DNA from: Rhodococcus qingshengii
Lineage (GTDB): Bacteria; Actinomycetota; Actinomycetes; Mycobacteriales; Mycobacteriaceae
Direction of reading: 5' to 3'
DNA: 64,000 bases
Assembly (NCBI RefSeq): GCF_021025955.1
Contig: NZ_JAJNCL010000008.1
Coordinates: forward strand, 186,001 to 250,000
How positions within the stretch are numbered: position 1 is the stretch's first letter; each line of letters begins with the position of its first letter. Position numbers and translations under genes: made by a program. The notes beneath the pieces are model-generated. The model saw only the letters and a list, made by a program, of their open reading frames with translations, made no database searches and was not told the origin of the DNA. Positions 48,006-55,245 of the stretch are shown in pieces.

Positions 48006-48947
48006 TCAGGCAGCAGCGGTGCGAGCCTGTTCCGCGCGCCACCACGCGACGGTCTCCTGGGCGGCCTGATCGAGCGGCGTCGGTGAGAGGCCGAGCAGCA
48101 CTTCGCTGGCACTCGAGTCCATGACAAACGGCTTGGTGAACTGGTAATTCATCTCCGCGAGTTCGCGGCTGTCGGTGTTGATCTTGCCGACGGCGTCGAG
48201 CACCCAGGCGGGCAGGACGCCCACCTTGGCGGGGGATGTCCCGGCGGCTCGGGCGAAGGCCTCGGCGATCTTGCGCTGAGTGAGCGCGGGGCCGGTGGGT
48301 GCGTGGATGACGGAGTTCCAGAGTTCGGGGTTCTGTGCTGCCGCGATCATCGCTGCTGCGAGATCGGGAATGTAGGTGAAGGAGTGCGGCTGGTCTGCGG
48401 AACCGATGACACGAATCTTCTTACCTGCCATGATCTTCGGAACCATGCGCTCGCCGGCGTGGGCGGTGCGGACGCGGGGGCCGAAGAAGTCCGAGGCGAC
48501 GACGCTCACGGTGGGTGTTGCCGAAGCCTCGCGAGCACGCAGCAGAGCAGTGCGCACGCCACGCTTGCCGCCGGTGGCGTTGCGTGGATCGGATTCGGTC
48601 ATCAGGGTGTCGGAGTTGTAGGCGTAGAGGCTTTCGGGGAAGACCACGACGGCGCCGATGGATGCGGCCGCGTCGAGCACAACCTTTTCGGCCGCCGGGA
48701 GTTCCCGCTCCCAATCGGCTGCGTTGTAGGCGGCGTGGATGCAGTGGTAGATCGCCGTGGCGCCTTCGCTGACTGCGCGCAGGGCCTCGGAATCCGAGAC
48801 GTCGACGCGTCGACGGTCGATCAACGGGTGCTCCGGTCCGCTGCCGGACCTGGTCAGGAGGCGGACATTGATGCCCTGCTCGGCGAGCTGTCGCGCGACG
48901 GCGGATCCGACAGGTCCTGCTCCGGTGACGATTTCGAGGTTCGACAT
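48006..48947 (-). CDS. NAD-dependent epimerase/dehydratase (extended SDR)
   Basis: This 313-residue enzyme has the Rossmann motif TGAGPVGSAVARQL at residues 8-21, DVSDSEALRAV as the nucleotide-ribose region, and no obvious extended-SDR YxxxK; the expected region reads FPESLYAYNS. It resembles actinobacterial NAD(P)-binding epimerase-like proteins of unknown substrate. A GAGAGCA-N-TGCTCTC operator lies 30 bases upstream of its start, and a TetR gene diverges from it, so it is probably repressed by that TetR and derepressed by its ligand. Confidence 0.83.
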   Translation of the reverse strand: MSNLEIVTGAGPVGSAVARQLAEQGINVRLLTRSGSGPEHPLIDRRRVDVSDSEALRAVSEGATAIYHCIHAAYNAADWERELPAAEKVVLDAAASIGAVVVFPESLYAYNSDTLMTESDPRNATGGKRGVRTALLRAREASATPTVSVVASDFFGPRVRTAHAGERMVPKIMAGKKIRVIGSADQPHSFTYIPDLAAAMIAAAQNPELWNSVIHAPTGPALTQRKIAEAFARAAGTSPAKVGVLPAWVLDAVGKINTDSRELAEMNYQFTKPFVMDSSASEVLLGLSPTPLDQAAQETVAWWRAEQARTAAA

Positions 48948-48976
48948 GGTGTGCTCCTTCTCGTTTCGGGTGAACT

Positions 48977-48991
48977 GAGAGCACTGCTCTC
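48977..48991. promoter_or_regulatory. TetR operator 1
   Basis: GAGAGCA-C-TGCTCTC is a perfect seven-base inverted repeat around one central base, between the divergent SDR and TetR genes. A second copy lies at 49027. Confidence 0.75.
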
Positions 48992-49026
48992 GTTTTCAAG
49001 AATGCACCCGTGTCCAAGTACTGTCA

Positions 49027-49039
49027 AGAGCAGTGCTCT
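49027..49039. promoter_or_regulatory. TetR operator 2
   Basis: AGAGCA-G-TGCTCT repeats the core of operator 1. The centres are 49 bases apart. A half-site ACTGCTCTC follows at about 49051-49059. Confidence 0.72.
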
Positions 49040-49081
49040 CTTTTGTTGATACTGCTCTCGGTCATGGGGCAAGATGGACTC

Positions 49082-49777
49082 ATGGTTGGGACTCCTCGCG
49101 AGCGGGCGCGCGAACAGACGCTTCAGGACATCACCCGGATCGGACGCGAGCATCTTGCTGCCGTCGGCGCCGCAGCTTTGTCCCTGCGGGCCGTCGCGCG
49201 TGATCTGGGAGTCGTGTCCTCAGCGGTGTACCGCTACGTCGCCAGTCGCGACGAACTGCTGACTTTGTTGGTGGTGGACGGGTACACGGAATTGGGCGCG
49301 GAAGTGGACGCCGCTGTGAATGCCGTTGCAGCAGAAGATTTTCGAGGACAGTTCGTTGCTCTCGGGCGCGCCGTCCGGAGTTGGGCGATCCGGGAGCCGG
49401 CCCGCTACGGTCTGCTGTTCGGCAGCCCCGTCCCCGGCTACGACGCTCCGGGCGAGCAGACCACCGGCCCTGGCACCCTCGTCGTGACCCGGCTGATCGG
49501 GATCATCGACGGCGCCCATCGCGCGGGTGCACTCACGGTGCGAGGGGGCTCGGACCTGAGTGACACGCTGGCAATGGACCTCGAGGGAGTGCGGAAAGAA
49601 CTGGGCACCGACCTGCCGCCGGATGCCGCGGTGCGCGCAACTCTCGTCTGGGTATCGCTGTTCGGCTCGGTGAACTTCGAGGTGTTCGGGCAGTACGGAA
49701 GAGATACGTTCACCGACGCGGGTGAGATTTTCGAGCGGCATTTGGCATTACTTGCCGATGTGGCGGGTCTGACCTGA
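49082..49777 (+). CDS. TetR/AcrR family regulator divergent to SDR
   Basis: The 231-residue repressor has the HTH LSLRAVARDLGVVSSAVYRYVASRDELLT (about residues 33-61, in shorter motifs) and a WHG-like C-terminal domain (LVWVSLFGSVNFEVFGQYG). The ATG at 49082 is chosen because the preceding frame reads into the operators; its ribosome binding site is weak, and an ATG at 49064 is possible. Two inverted repeats between it and the SDR gene probably bind it, controlling both directions. Confidence 0.85.
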   Translation: MVGTPRERAREQTLQDITRIGREHLAAVGAAALSLRAVARDLGVVSSAVYRYVASRDELLTLLVVDGYTELGAEVDAAVNAVAAEDFRGQFVALGRAVRSWAIREPARYGLLFGSPVPGYDAPGEQTTGPGTLVVTRLIGIIDGAHRAGALTVRGGSDLSDTLAMDLEGVRKELGTDLPPDAAVRATLVWVSLFGSVNFEVFGQYGRDTFTDAGEIFERHLALLADVAGLT

Positions 49778-49831
49778 ACACGCCTGTGTCTGCGTTCCAC
49801 CGCACGCAGTCGTCGGTGAGATGATGTCTTT

Positions 49832-50437
49832 GTGGCGCACGCAGAAGAACCCGAGGATCGAATGGCCTGGATAGAACCGGAGGTTCGTCCGGGCAGTTTG
49901 TTGGTGTCGTCGACCGATCTCACGGAACCTGCATTTCGCCGCACCGTCATCTACATGATCGAGCACAACGACGCCGGGAGCCTGGGCGTCGTCGTCAATC
50001 GGCCGAGTGAGACGGCCGTGCAGAACGTGCTGCCGCAGTGGTCGCCGTTGACCGCGCATCCTTCGGCGCTGTACATCGGTGGACCAGTCAAGCGTGACTC
50101 GGCGTTGTGCCTGGGCATCGCTCGCAACGGTGCACGGATCGACGGCGTCGCCGGCCTGCGGCGGGTGGACGGCAAGGTAGTCATGGTGGATCTGGACTCG
50201 GACCCGGAGGTCATCGCTCCTCTGGTCGAAGGGATCCGCATCTTTGCCGGGTACTCGGGTTGGACTCTGGGGCAGCTGGATTCGGAACTCGAGCGTGAAG
50301 ACTGGATGGTGATCAGCTCACTGCCGTCGGATGTGCTGACGCCGCCCCGAGTCGATGTCTGGGCGCGGGTGCTACGACGCCAGCCGCTCCCCGTGGCAAT
50401 GCTGGCCAGCCACCCCATCGAGGTCGAACGGAACTGA
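49832..50437 (+). CDS. YqgE/AlgH family protein
   Basis: The 201-residue protein has the conserved PGSLLVSSTDLTEPAFRRTVIYMI, NDAGSLGVVVNRP, LYIGGPV and GYSGWTLGQLDSEL blocks of the YqgE (AlgH) family, which occurs in most bacteria, with no proven activity. It is Rv0038 by homology. The GTG at 49832 is given; an ATG at 49862 preceded by GAGGA would start at MAWIEPE and is equally possible. Confidence 0.92.
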   Translation: MAHAEEPEDRMAWIEPEVRPGSLLVSSTDLTEPAFRRTVIYMIEHNDAGSLGVVVNRPSETAVQNVLPQWSPLTAHPSALYIGGPVKRDSALCLGIARNGARIDGVAGLRRVDGKVVMVDLDSDPEVIAPLVEGIRIFAGYSGWTLGQLDSELEREDWMVISSLPSDVLTPPRVDVWARVLRRQPLPVAMLASHPIEVERN

Positions 50438-50492
50438 CCTGTCGGAGGCCGATGATATTCCTGTGTCATCGTTTTCGAGAGAGGTGGCAGGA

Positions 50493-50711
50493 ATGATCGC
50501 TGAGCGTCAGATCCAGTGCGCGGATTGTGTTTCGGATGTCGATCACTGCCACGATTCTTTGCTGCGACATGTCGACGGATCGCTCGAATGCACCGGCGAG
50601 AACTGTGTCGACCTGGCATCTGGTCGCCATGCGTTGTCCATCGATTGTGCTGAACTGCAGGGCGGTTGTGGCTGCGTCGACGCGACCCGAGACGAGTTGC
50701 TCGCTAGCTGA
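50493..50711 (+). CDS. Small cysteine-rich protein, unknown
   Basis: This 72-residue soluble protein has eight cysteines in 72 residues, with CADC at residues 9-12, a single DHCHD, an ECTGEN-C stretch and CGC near residue 62. This spacing suggests metal binding or disulfides, though no standard zinc finger is recognised. I chose the ATG at 50493, which follows AGAGAGG with fair spacing; a GTG at 50463 is also open. It follows yqgE by 55 bases, and its stop overlaps the convergent symporter stop by eight bases. Confidence 0.6.
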   Translation: MIAERQIQCADCVSDVDHCHDSLLRHVDGSLECTGENCVDLASGRHALSIDCAELQGGCGCVDATRDELLAS

Positions 50712-51684
50712 CGCTCACCGGATCCCGATTCGCGAAGCGTTGCGCCATCGCAGCGCAGACGATCAGTTGGATCTGATGGAAGATCATCAGCGGCAACACG
50801 ATCAGGCCGACGGGCTGCCCGGCGAACAGCACGGCTGCCATCGGTAGGCCTGTCGCCAAGGACTTCTTCGACCCGCAGAAGATGATGACGATCTGATCGG
50901 GCAGATCGAAGCCGAGTTTGCGCCCCGCGAAGGTGGTCACGCCGAGAACCAGCGCGAGGATCAGGCAGCACACGATTGTGAGGATCACGATCTGCCAGAT
51001 CGTGATGGTGCTCCAGATCCCCTCTTTCATGCTTTCACTGAAGGCGGCGAAGACAACGAGGAGGATCGATCCGCGATCGACGTACTTGGTGGGTTCGGCG
51101 TACTTCTGCAGCCATCCGATCACCAGTGGGCGGATCAGCTGGCCCACGATGAACGGGATCAGCAGCTGCACGACGATGTCGAGGATCGACGAGAAGTCGA
51201 CGGTCGCCTGGCCGGTGGTGTTCATCAGCAGAACCACCAGCAGCGGCGTGACGAAGACGCCGATCAGGTTGGAGAACGACGCACTGACGATCGCGCCCGC
51301 GACGTTCCCCTTGGCGATCGAGGTGAACGCGATCGACGACTGAACCGTCGACGGAACCAGGCACATGTAAAGGATGCCGGTGTAGAGGTCGTCGCTGATC
51401 AGGGTCGGCGACAGGAATCGCAGTGCTAGGCCGATCAGTGGGAACAGCACGAACGTCGCCGCGAGGACGACGGTGTGCAGTCGCCAGTGCTTGACGCCCT
51501 TCCACGCTTCCTGCGGCGAGAGCCGTGCGCCGTAGAGCAGGAACAGGAAGCCGATGGCGATCTTGGTGGCCCAGTTCAGAATGCTCTCCGCGGTACCCGA
51601 TACCGGGAACACACTTCCGAGCACGCCGGCGATGATGATGCCGAGGATGAACCCGTCGATGTAGAACCTACTGAGAAACTTCAC
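50704..51684 (-). CDS. Bile acid:sodium symporter-like transporter (SBF-like, PF13593)
   Basis: This 326-residue membrane protein has about ten membrane segments with ISFLFLLYGARLSP-like GARLSPQEAW, and VPSTVQSSIAFTSIAKGN, the SBF-like signature region. Bacterial members move organic anions; the substrate here is unknown. The GTG start at 51684 overlaps the MFS stop (GTGA), so it is coupled to the MFS gene. The frame is open further upstream but without a good site. Confidence 0.87.
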   Translation of the reverse strand: MKFLSRFYIDGFILGIIIAGVLGSVFPVSGTAESILNWATKIAIGFLFLLYGARLSPQEAWKGVKHWRLHTVVLAATFVLFPLIGLALRFLSPTLISDDLYTGILYMCLVPSTVQSSIAFTSIAKGNVAGAIVSASFSNLIGVFVTPLLVVLLMNTTGQATVDFSSILDIVVQLLIPFIVGQLIRPLVIGWLQKYAEPTKYVDRGSILLVVFAAFSESMKEGIWSTITIWQIVILTIVCCLILALVLGVTTFAGRKLGFDLPDQIVIIFCGSKKSLATGLPMAAVLFAGQPVGLIVLPLMIFHQIQLIVCAAMAQRFANRDPVSVS

Positions 51685-52958
51685 CTGGCTAAGGATAACG
51701 GCGTGCGTCGACGGGTCTCTCGAGCCCCACGAAGGTTGAAGCCCATCACGGCCAGGCACAGCAGCGTCCCGACGATCGACAGTTCAATGATGGCCGTCTG
51801 CATTCCCTGGATGGTGATGGCGATACCCGCGATGATCGACGGAATCGCGAGTCCCGCGTAGCTGACGGTGAAGAACGCGGCCAGAACTCCGCCGTGGCTC
51901 TCGCGGGCGTGGGTTCGGGCGGCGGCGTTGACTCGCTTCATGCCGCCGGCAAAGGCCAGACCGTGTCCGGCGCCGACCACGACGGTGATGACGCTCAGCA
52001 GCGCAAGGCTGGGGACGAGGTCGACCACGAGTAGGCCGATCATTCCGAGGGCGAGGATCCCCAGTCCGACGGTGACGGACGTCCTCGGGTCCATGCGACT
52101 CCCGCCGAGCTGCGCGATCACCGAGCAGATCATGACCAGTGCAGCTGCCCCGCCGCCGAGTAGGAGGTTGTCGATGTTCAGCAGGCTGGTCATCCACGAC
52201 GGGACCACCGACTGGAAGAGCCCGACTGCGCCCCACGACAGCGCGACGGCGAGCGAGCTGAGCCAGAACGTCTCTCGAATGGTGGCGGGAACATGCGGCA
52301 TCTGGAAGAACCGCTTCGGGCGTGTGACGTCCCCGATCCGCGGCAGTAACAGCAACACGATCAGTGCCGGGATGAACGCGACAAGGAAGATCAGATACGG
52401 CAACCGCAGCGGTTGCGGAAGGTACTGGGCGATCGCACCGGACACGAGTGGTCCGAGTGCACCGCCCAACGCACCCGTCACCGTCGAGACGAGCGCTGCC
52501 CGTCGGTGATCGAACTTCGGTTCCTGCTCCACCAGAGCGGCACTGCCCGCCGCACTGGCCGCACCCACCGCGATGCCCTGAGCGACGCGTCCGACGAACA
52601 ACCACACCGTCGCGTCGGCGAATGCCAGGACGAGAGTGCCGACGACGCTCAGCGCGAGCGCAGTCAGAAGCACGGTGCGTCGACCGAGGGCGTCGGACAG
52701 CGGTCCGAAGAAGAGCAACGCCGGAACGAGGCCGGCGACGTAGACGCCGTAGATGAGCGTCTGGATGGTGGGCGTGAACCCGAACTCGGTCCGGTACAGC
52801 CCGTAGACGGAGGTGGGCATGTTCGCGCCCAGAAGGATCACGGTGAGGACGTAGCCCACGCCGTAGAAGTGTCGGTTGGTGCGGCGTGTGCGTTGTTCGG
52901 TGGCGACAGCGGTGGCGGACGTGGGAAGCCCCTCCTGAAGACTGAGTCGAAAATACAT
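51681..52958 (-). CDS. MFS transporter (drug-type)
   Basis: The 425-residue MFS protein has 12 segments and the motif GPLSDALGRRTVLLTALAL between segments 2 and 3. It is divergent from a FadR-type GntR regulator, with a perfect CCTACG-TAT-CGTAGG dyad eight bases upstream of its ATG. This dyad is probably the operator. It is coupled with the SBF-like gene. Both substrates are unknown, but co-expression of two transporters suggests one transported compound class. Confidence 0.85.
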   Translation of the reverse strand: MYFRLSLQEGLPTSATAVATEQRTRRTNRHFYGVGYVLTVILLGANMPTSVYGLYRTEFGFTPTIQTLIYGVYVAGLVPALLFFGPLSDALGRRTVLLTALALSVVGTLVLAFADATVWLFVGRVAQGIAVGAASAAGSAALVEQEPKFDHRRAALVSTVTGALGGALGPLVSGAIAQYLPQPLRLPYLIFLVAFIPALIVLLLLPRIGDVTRPKRFFQMPHVPATIRETFWLSSLAVALSWGAVGLFQSVVPSWMTSLLNIDNLLLGGGAAALVMICSVIAQLGGSRMDPRTSVTVGLGILALGMIGLLVVDLVPSLALLSVITVVVGAGHGLAFAGGMKRVNAAARTHARESHGGVLAAFFTVSYAGLAIPSIIAGIAITIQGMQTAIIELSIVGTLLCLAVMGFNLRGARETRRRTPLSLAR

Positions 52959-52965
52959 GGGTCGT

Positions 52966-52980
52966 CCTACGTATCGTAGG
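52966..52980. promoter_or_regulatory. GntR/FadR operator candidate
   Basis: CCTACG-TAT-CGTAGG is a perfect six-base dyad with a three-base spacer, between the MFS gene and the divergent GntR gene. Confidence 0.75.
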
Positions 52981-53020
52981 TGAGTGGAATGATCGCCGCG
53001 AATGCTGTGAGGATGAGTAG

Positions 53021-53716
53021 ATGACCGTTGTTCGCAAGGAGTCCGCGTACGAGCAATCCCTCGACTGGATGCGCACGCAGATCTCCGACGGCGCCTGGAC
53101 CGTTGGCAACCGTGTTCCGACCGAGCCGGAGTTGATGAGTGTTCTCGGCGTCGGCCGGAACACCGTGCGCGAAGCGATCAAGACATTGACCTCTACAGGA
53201 GTCCTGGAGATCCGTCGCGGATCAGGGACCTTCGTGCGTGCTCGGACCGACATCGGCGGCCTGCTCGGCAAACACGCGTCCGTCGACGAGATGAAATACG
53301 TCTTCGAAGTGCGTCGTGCGCTCGAGATGGAAGCAGTCCGCTTGGCGTGTGAGCGTCGCAGCGCCGACGACGTTCGGACACTCCGTGAGCTGGCCGCCAA
53401 GCGTGACGTCCCAGCAGAGAACTTCGTCGACGTGGATCTCGCATTTCACATCGCCGTCGTCGATGCCGCTCACAATCCGGTTCTGACAGACCTGTTTGCC
53501 GGAATCCTCGAAACCGTTCGCGCCACCTACGAGGTGACCGAAGGGGTACATCCGCCGTCGCTGACGTCCTCGCATCACCGGGGAGTCGCCGAAGCCATTG
53601 CCGAACGAGATGTCAGCGAAGCAAGGGCGGCGGCGTGTGGGTACCTGGAAAAGACTCAGGAAGCGATCGGCTCCGGCTCGGCGGTTACCGAGTCCGGGCG
53701 TCGGCCAATCGGTTGA
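53021..53716 (+). CDS. FadR-subfamily GntR regulator
   Basis: The 231-residue regulator has the GntR winged helix, RVPTEPELMSVLGVGRNTVREAIKTL (about residues 29-54), and an FCD effector domain with VDLAFHIAVVDAAHNPVL and SSHHRGVAEAI, where histidines often bind metal. It diverges from the MFS/SBF-like pair with the operator between. It probably represses that pair. Its 3' end overlaps the convergent DUF1648 gene by 32 bases. Confidence 0.9.
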   Translation: MTVVRKESAYEQSLDWMRTQISDGAWTVGNRVPTEPELMSVLGVGRNTVREAIKTLTSTGVLEIRRGSGTFVRARTDIGGLLGKHASVDEMKYVFEVRRALEMEAVRLACERRSADDVRTLRELAAKRDVPAENFVDVDLAFHIAVVDAAHNPVLTDLFAGILETVRATYEVTEGVHPPSLTSSHHRGVAEAIAERDVSEARAAACGYLEKTQEAIGSGSAVTESGRRPIG

Positions 53717-54653
53717 GGGACCCGGCGATGTCTTCGGCCTTCGGTGTTGTGATCGTGAGTCGGTCGCCACCGGCGAACGTGACGACCACCGCTGGCCCGG
53801 TGCGGGTGACGACGCCGTAGTTGCGACGACCCTTGGACTTGAGTCCCCAGCCGCCGAAGTCCGCGAACGGTTTGATCTCCGCGACGTCGGCTCCGACAAC
53901 TTCGTCGATGCCGTAGGTCATCGCAGCCGTCCCCATGTTGATCACCCGAATTTCCCGTTCGTCGACGATCACCCGGAAGCGAACCAGGCTGACGACGAGC
54001 AGTCCGAGTGCCCCGAAGATGAACAGCGGCCAGACTGACCGCATCGCCAACGCCATGACGACTCCGGGCGACAGAGTGATCGCAGCGAGGATCACCGACC
54101 CCTTGGTGCTGAATCCGACGTCGTCGGAGATAGGTAGAGGGCAGGTGCTTCGCGGCAACCCCACCGAGGGCTCGATCGCGGCAACAGTGCGGACGCGGTA
54201 GTCACGCAGGAATGAGGCACCGATCCAACCCAGCACCGCGCCGACGACAAAGCCGACACCGAGAGACCACAGCGGGAGTGACGTCGTAGTCGGATCGGTG
54301 ACATCGAGTTGGGTGTAGAGCAGAGCGAAGTTCACTGTCGTGATGAGCCCGACCACGCTCAGTCCGACAACCAACATGAATCGACGCATCATCAACATCG
54401 CAGGAGCAAGAGCGGCAATTGCGCTGAGACCGCCACCGAAGAGCAGCGTCAGAAGTGCAATGGTCCACGCGTTGGAAGACGGGGTGGAGAAGCCGTCCGG
54501 CGAGGTAGTGGTCCAGTGAGTCGCGATCTGCTCCGGGAGGCGAGGCTCCCACATTTTTGTCAGGACGAAGCCGAAGACCGCACACAACAGCGGAACGACT
54601 AGCCCGAATACGACCCCGGCCGGGTCGACCACGCGATGTTTCACGTGAATCAA
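53685..54653 (-). CDS. DUF1648 membrane protein
   Basis: The 322-residue protein has an N-terminal DUF1648 domain (PEQIATHWTTTSPDGFS, near residue 40), several membrane segments and a C-terminal soluble region (VIVDEREIRVINMGT), resembling a PH-like domain. DUF1648 is found in SdpI, which protects Bacillus from its own SDP toxin. The TTG start overlaps the upstream SdpI-family stop as TTGA, and the first codons carry a near-perfect parS (LIHVKH). It is coupled to that SdpI gene. Confidence 0.8.
   Translation of the reverse strand: MIHVKHRVVDPAGVVFGLVVPLLCAVFGFVLTKMWEPRLPEQIATHWTTTSPDGFSTPSSNAWTIALLTLLFGGGLSAIAALAPAMLMMRRFMLVVGLSVVGLITTVNFALLYTQLDVTDPTTTSLPLWSLGVGFVVGAVLGWIGASFLRDYRVRTVAAIEPSVGLPRSTCPLPISDDVGFSTKGSVILAAITLSPGVVMALAMRSVWPLFIFGALGLLVVSLVRFRVIVDEREIRVINMGTAAMTYGIDEVVGADVAEIKPFADFGGWGLKSKGRRNYGVVTRTGPAVVVTFAGGDRLTITTPKAEDIAGSLNRLADARTR
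54638..54651. promoter_or_regulatory. parS-like site (one mismatch), 28 kb from the main cluster
   Basis: GTTTCACGTGAATC differs from the parS palindrome at one base and lies in the start of the DUF1648 gene. Confidence 0.6.
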
Positions 54654-55144
54654 TGAGCCGGCTGGCAAGCATCCTTGAGCGCGCAGGCACCGCAGGAAGC
54701 GGTGCCGCAAGCGGCAGCGTTCGCCTTGGCCTCGGGGGTCTCCGCCACCTGCTCGTCTGCGGCAGGCTCGGAGTGTCCGCCGCAGTTGCAGTCGTTACCG
54801 CATCCGCTCTGCTGCGGGAGTGCGGCGGCAGCGCGGGCACCGATGCCTCCACCGAAACCGGCAGTGAGGACGGCGACGACGACGGCGATGATCGCGACCG
54901 CGACGCCGAAGACTCCGCCGATGGTCAGTGCTGCGACTCCGCCGATGACCAACATTCCGGCGGCCGCGAGCATGGTCGGACCGGCCACCTTGTTGGCGAG
55001 GGCGAACGACTCCTCGCTCCGCAGGGAATCTTCGGTGCGGACACCGGCCCAGCGGTTGCGCGGGAGTTTGCCGATCAGTCCGGCGACAGCAACTCCACCG
55101 ACGGCGACAGCGAGCACGAATAGCACCACAGCGACAACGATCAC
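54650..55144 (-). CDS. SdpI family membrane protein with Cys-rich tail
   Basis: The 164-residue protein has three membrane segments (about residues 1-25, 50-73 and 75-105) and the SdpI signature NRWAGVRTEDSLRSEESF between the first two. From about residue 113 it has an unusual tail of about 50 residues with eight cysteines (SGCGNDCNCGGH, then ACGTASCGACALKDAC). SdpI proteins confer immunity to a secreted toxin in Bacillus and may also signal. The GTG at 55144 lies directly after a TATCCT -10-like element, suggesting leaderless expression; it is divergent from leuS. Confidence 0.75.
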   Translation of the reverse strand: MIVVAVVLFVLAVAVGGVAVAGLIGKLPRNRWAGVRTEDSLRSEESFALANKVAGPTMLAAAGMLVIGGVAALTIGGVFGVAVAIIAVVVAVLTAGFGGGIGARAAAALPQQSGCGNDCNCGGHSEPAADEQVAETPEAKANAAACGTASCGACALKDACQPAH

Positions 55145-55245
55145 CCATACAGGATAGGCGCGAGTGGAGTTGATGGTATGCCCGGGTCGCGCAGGCTCTA
55201 CCCTGGTTATCGGTATTTCCGTCAGCCAAGTAGATAGCGACCACA

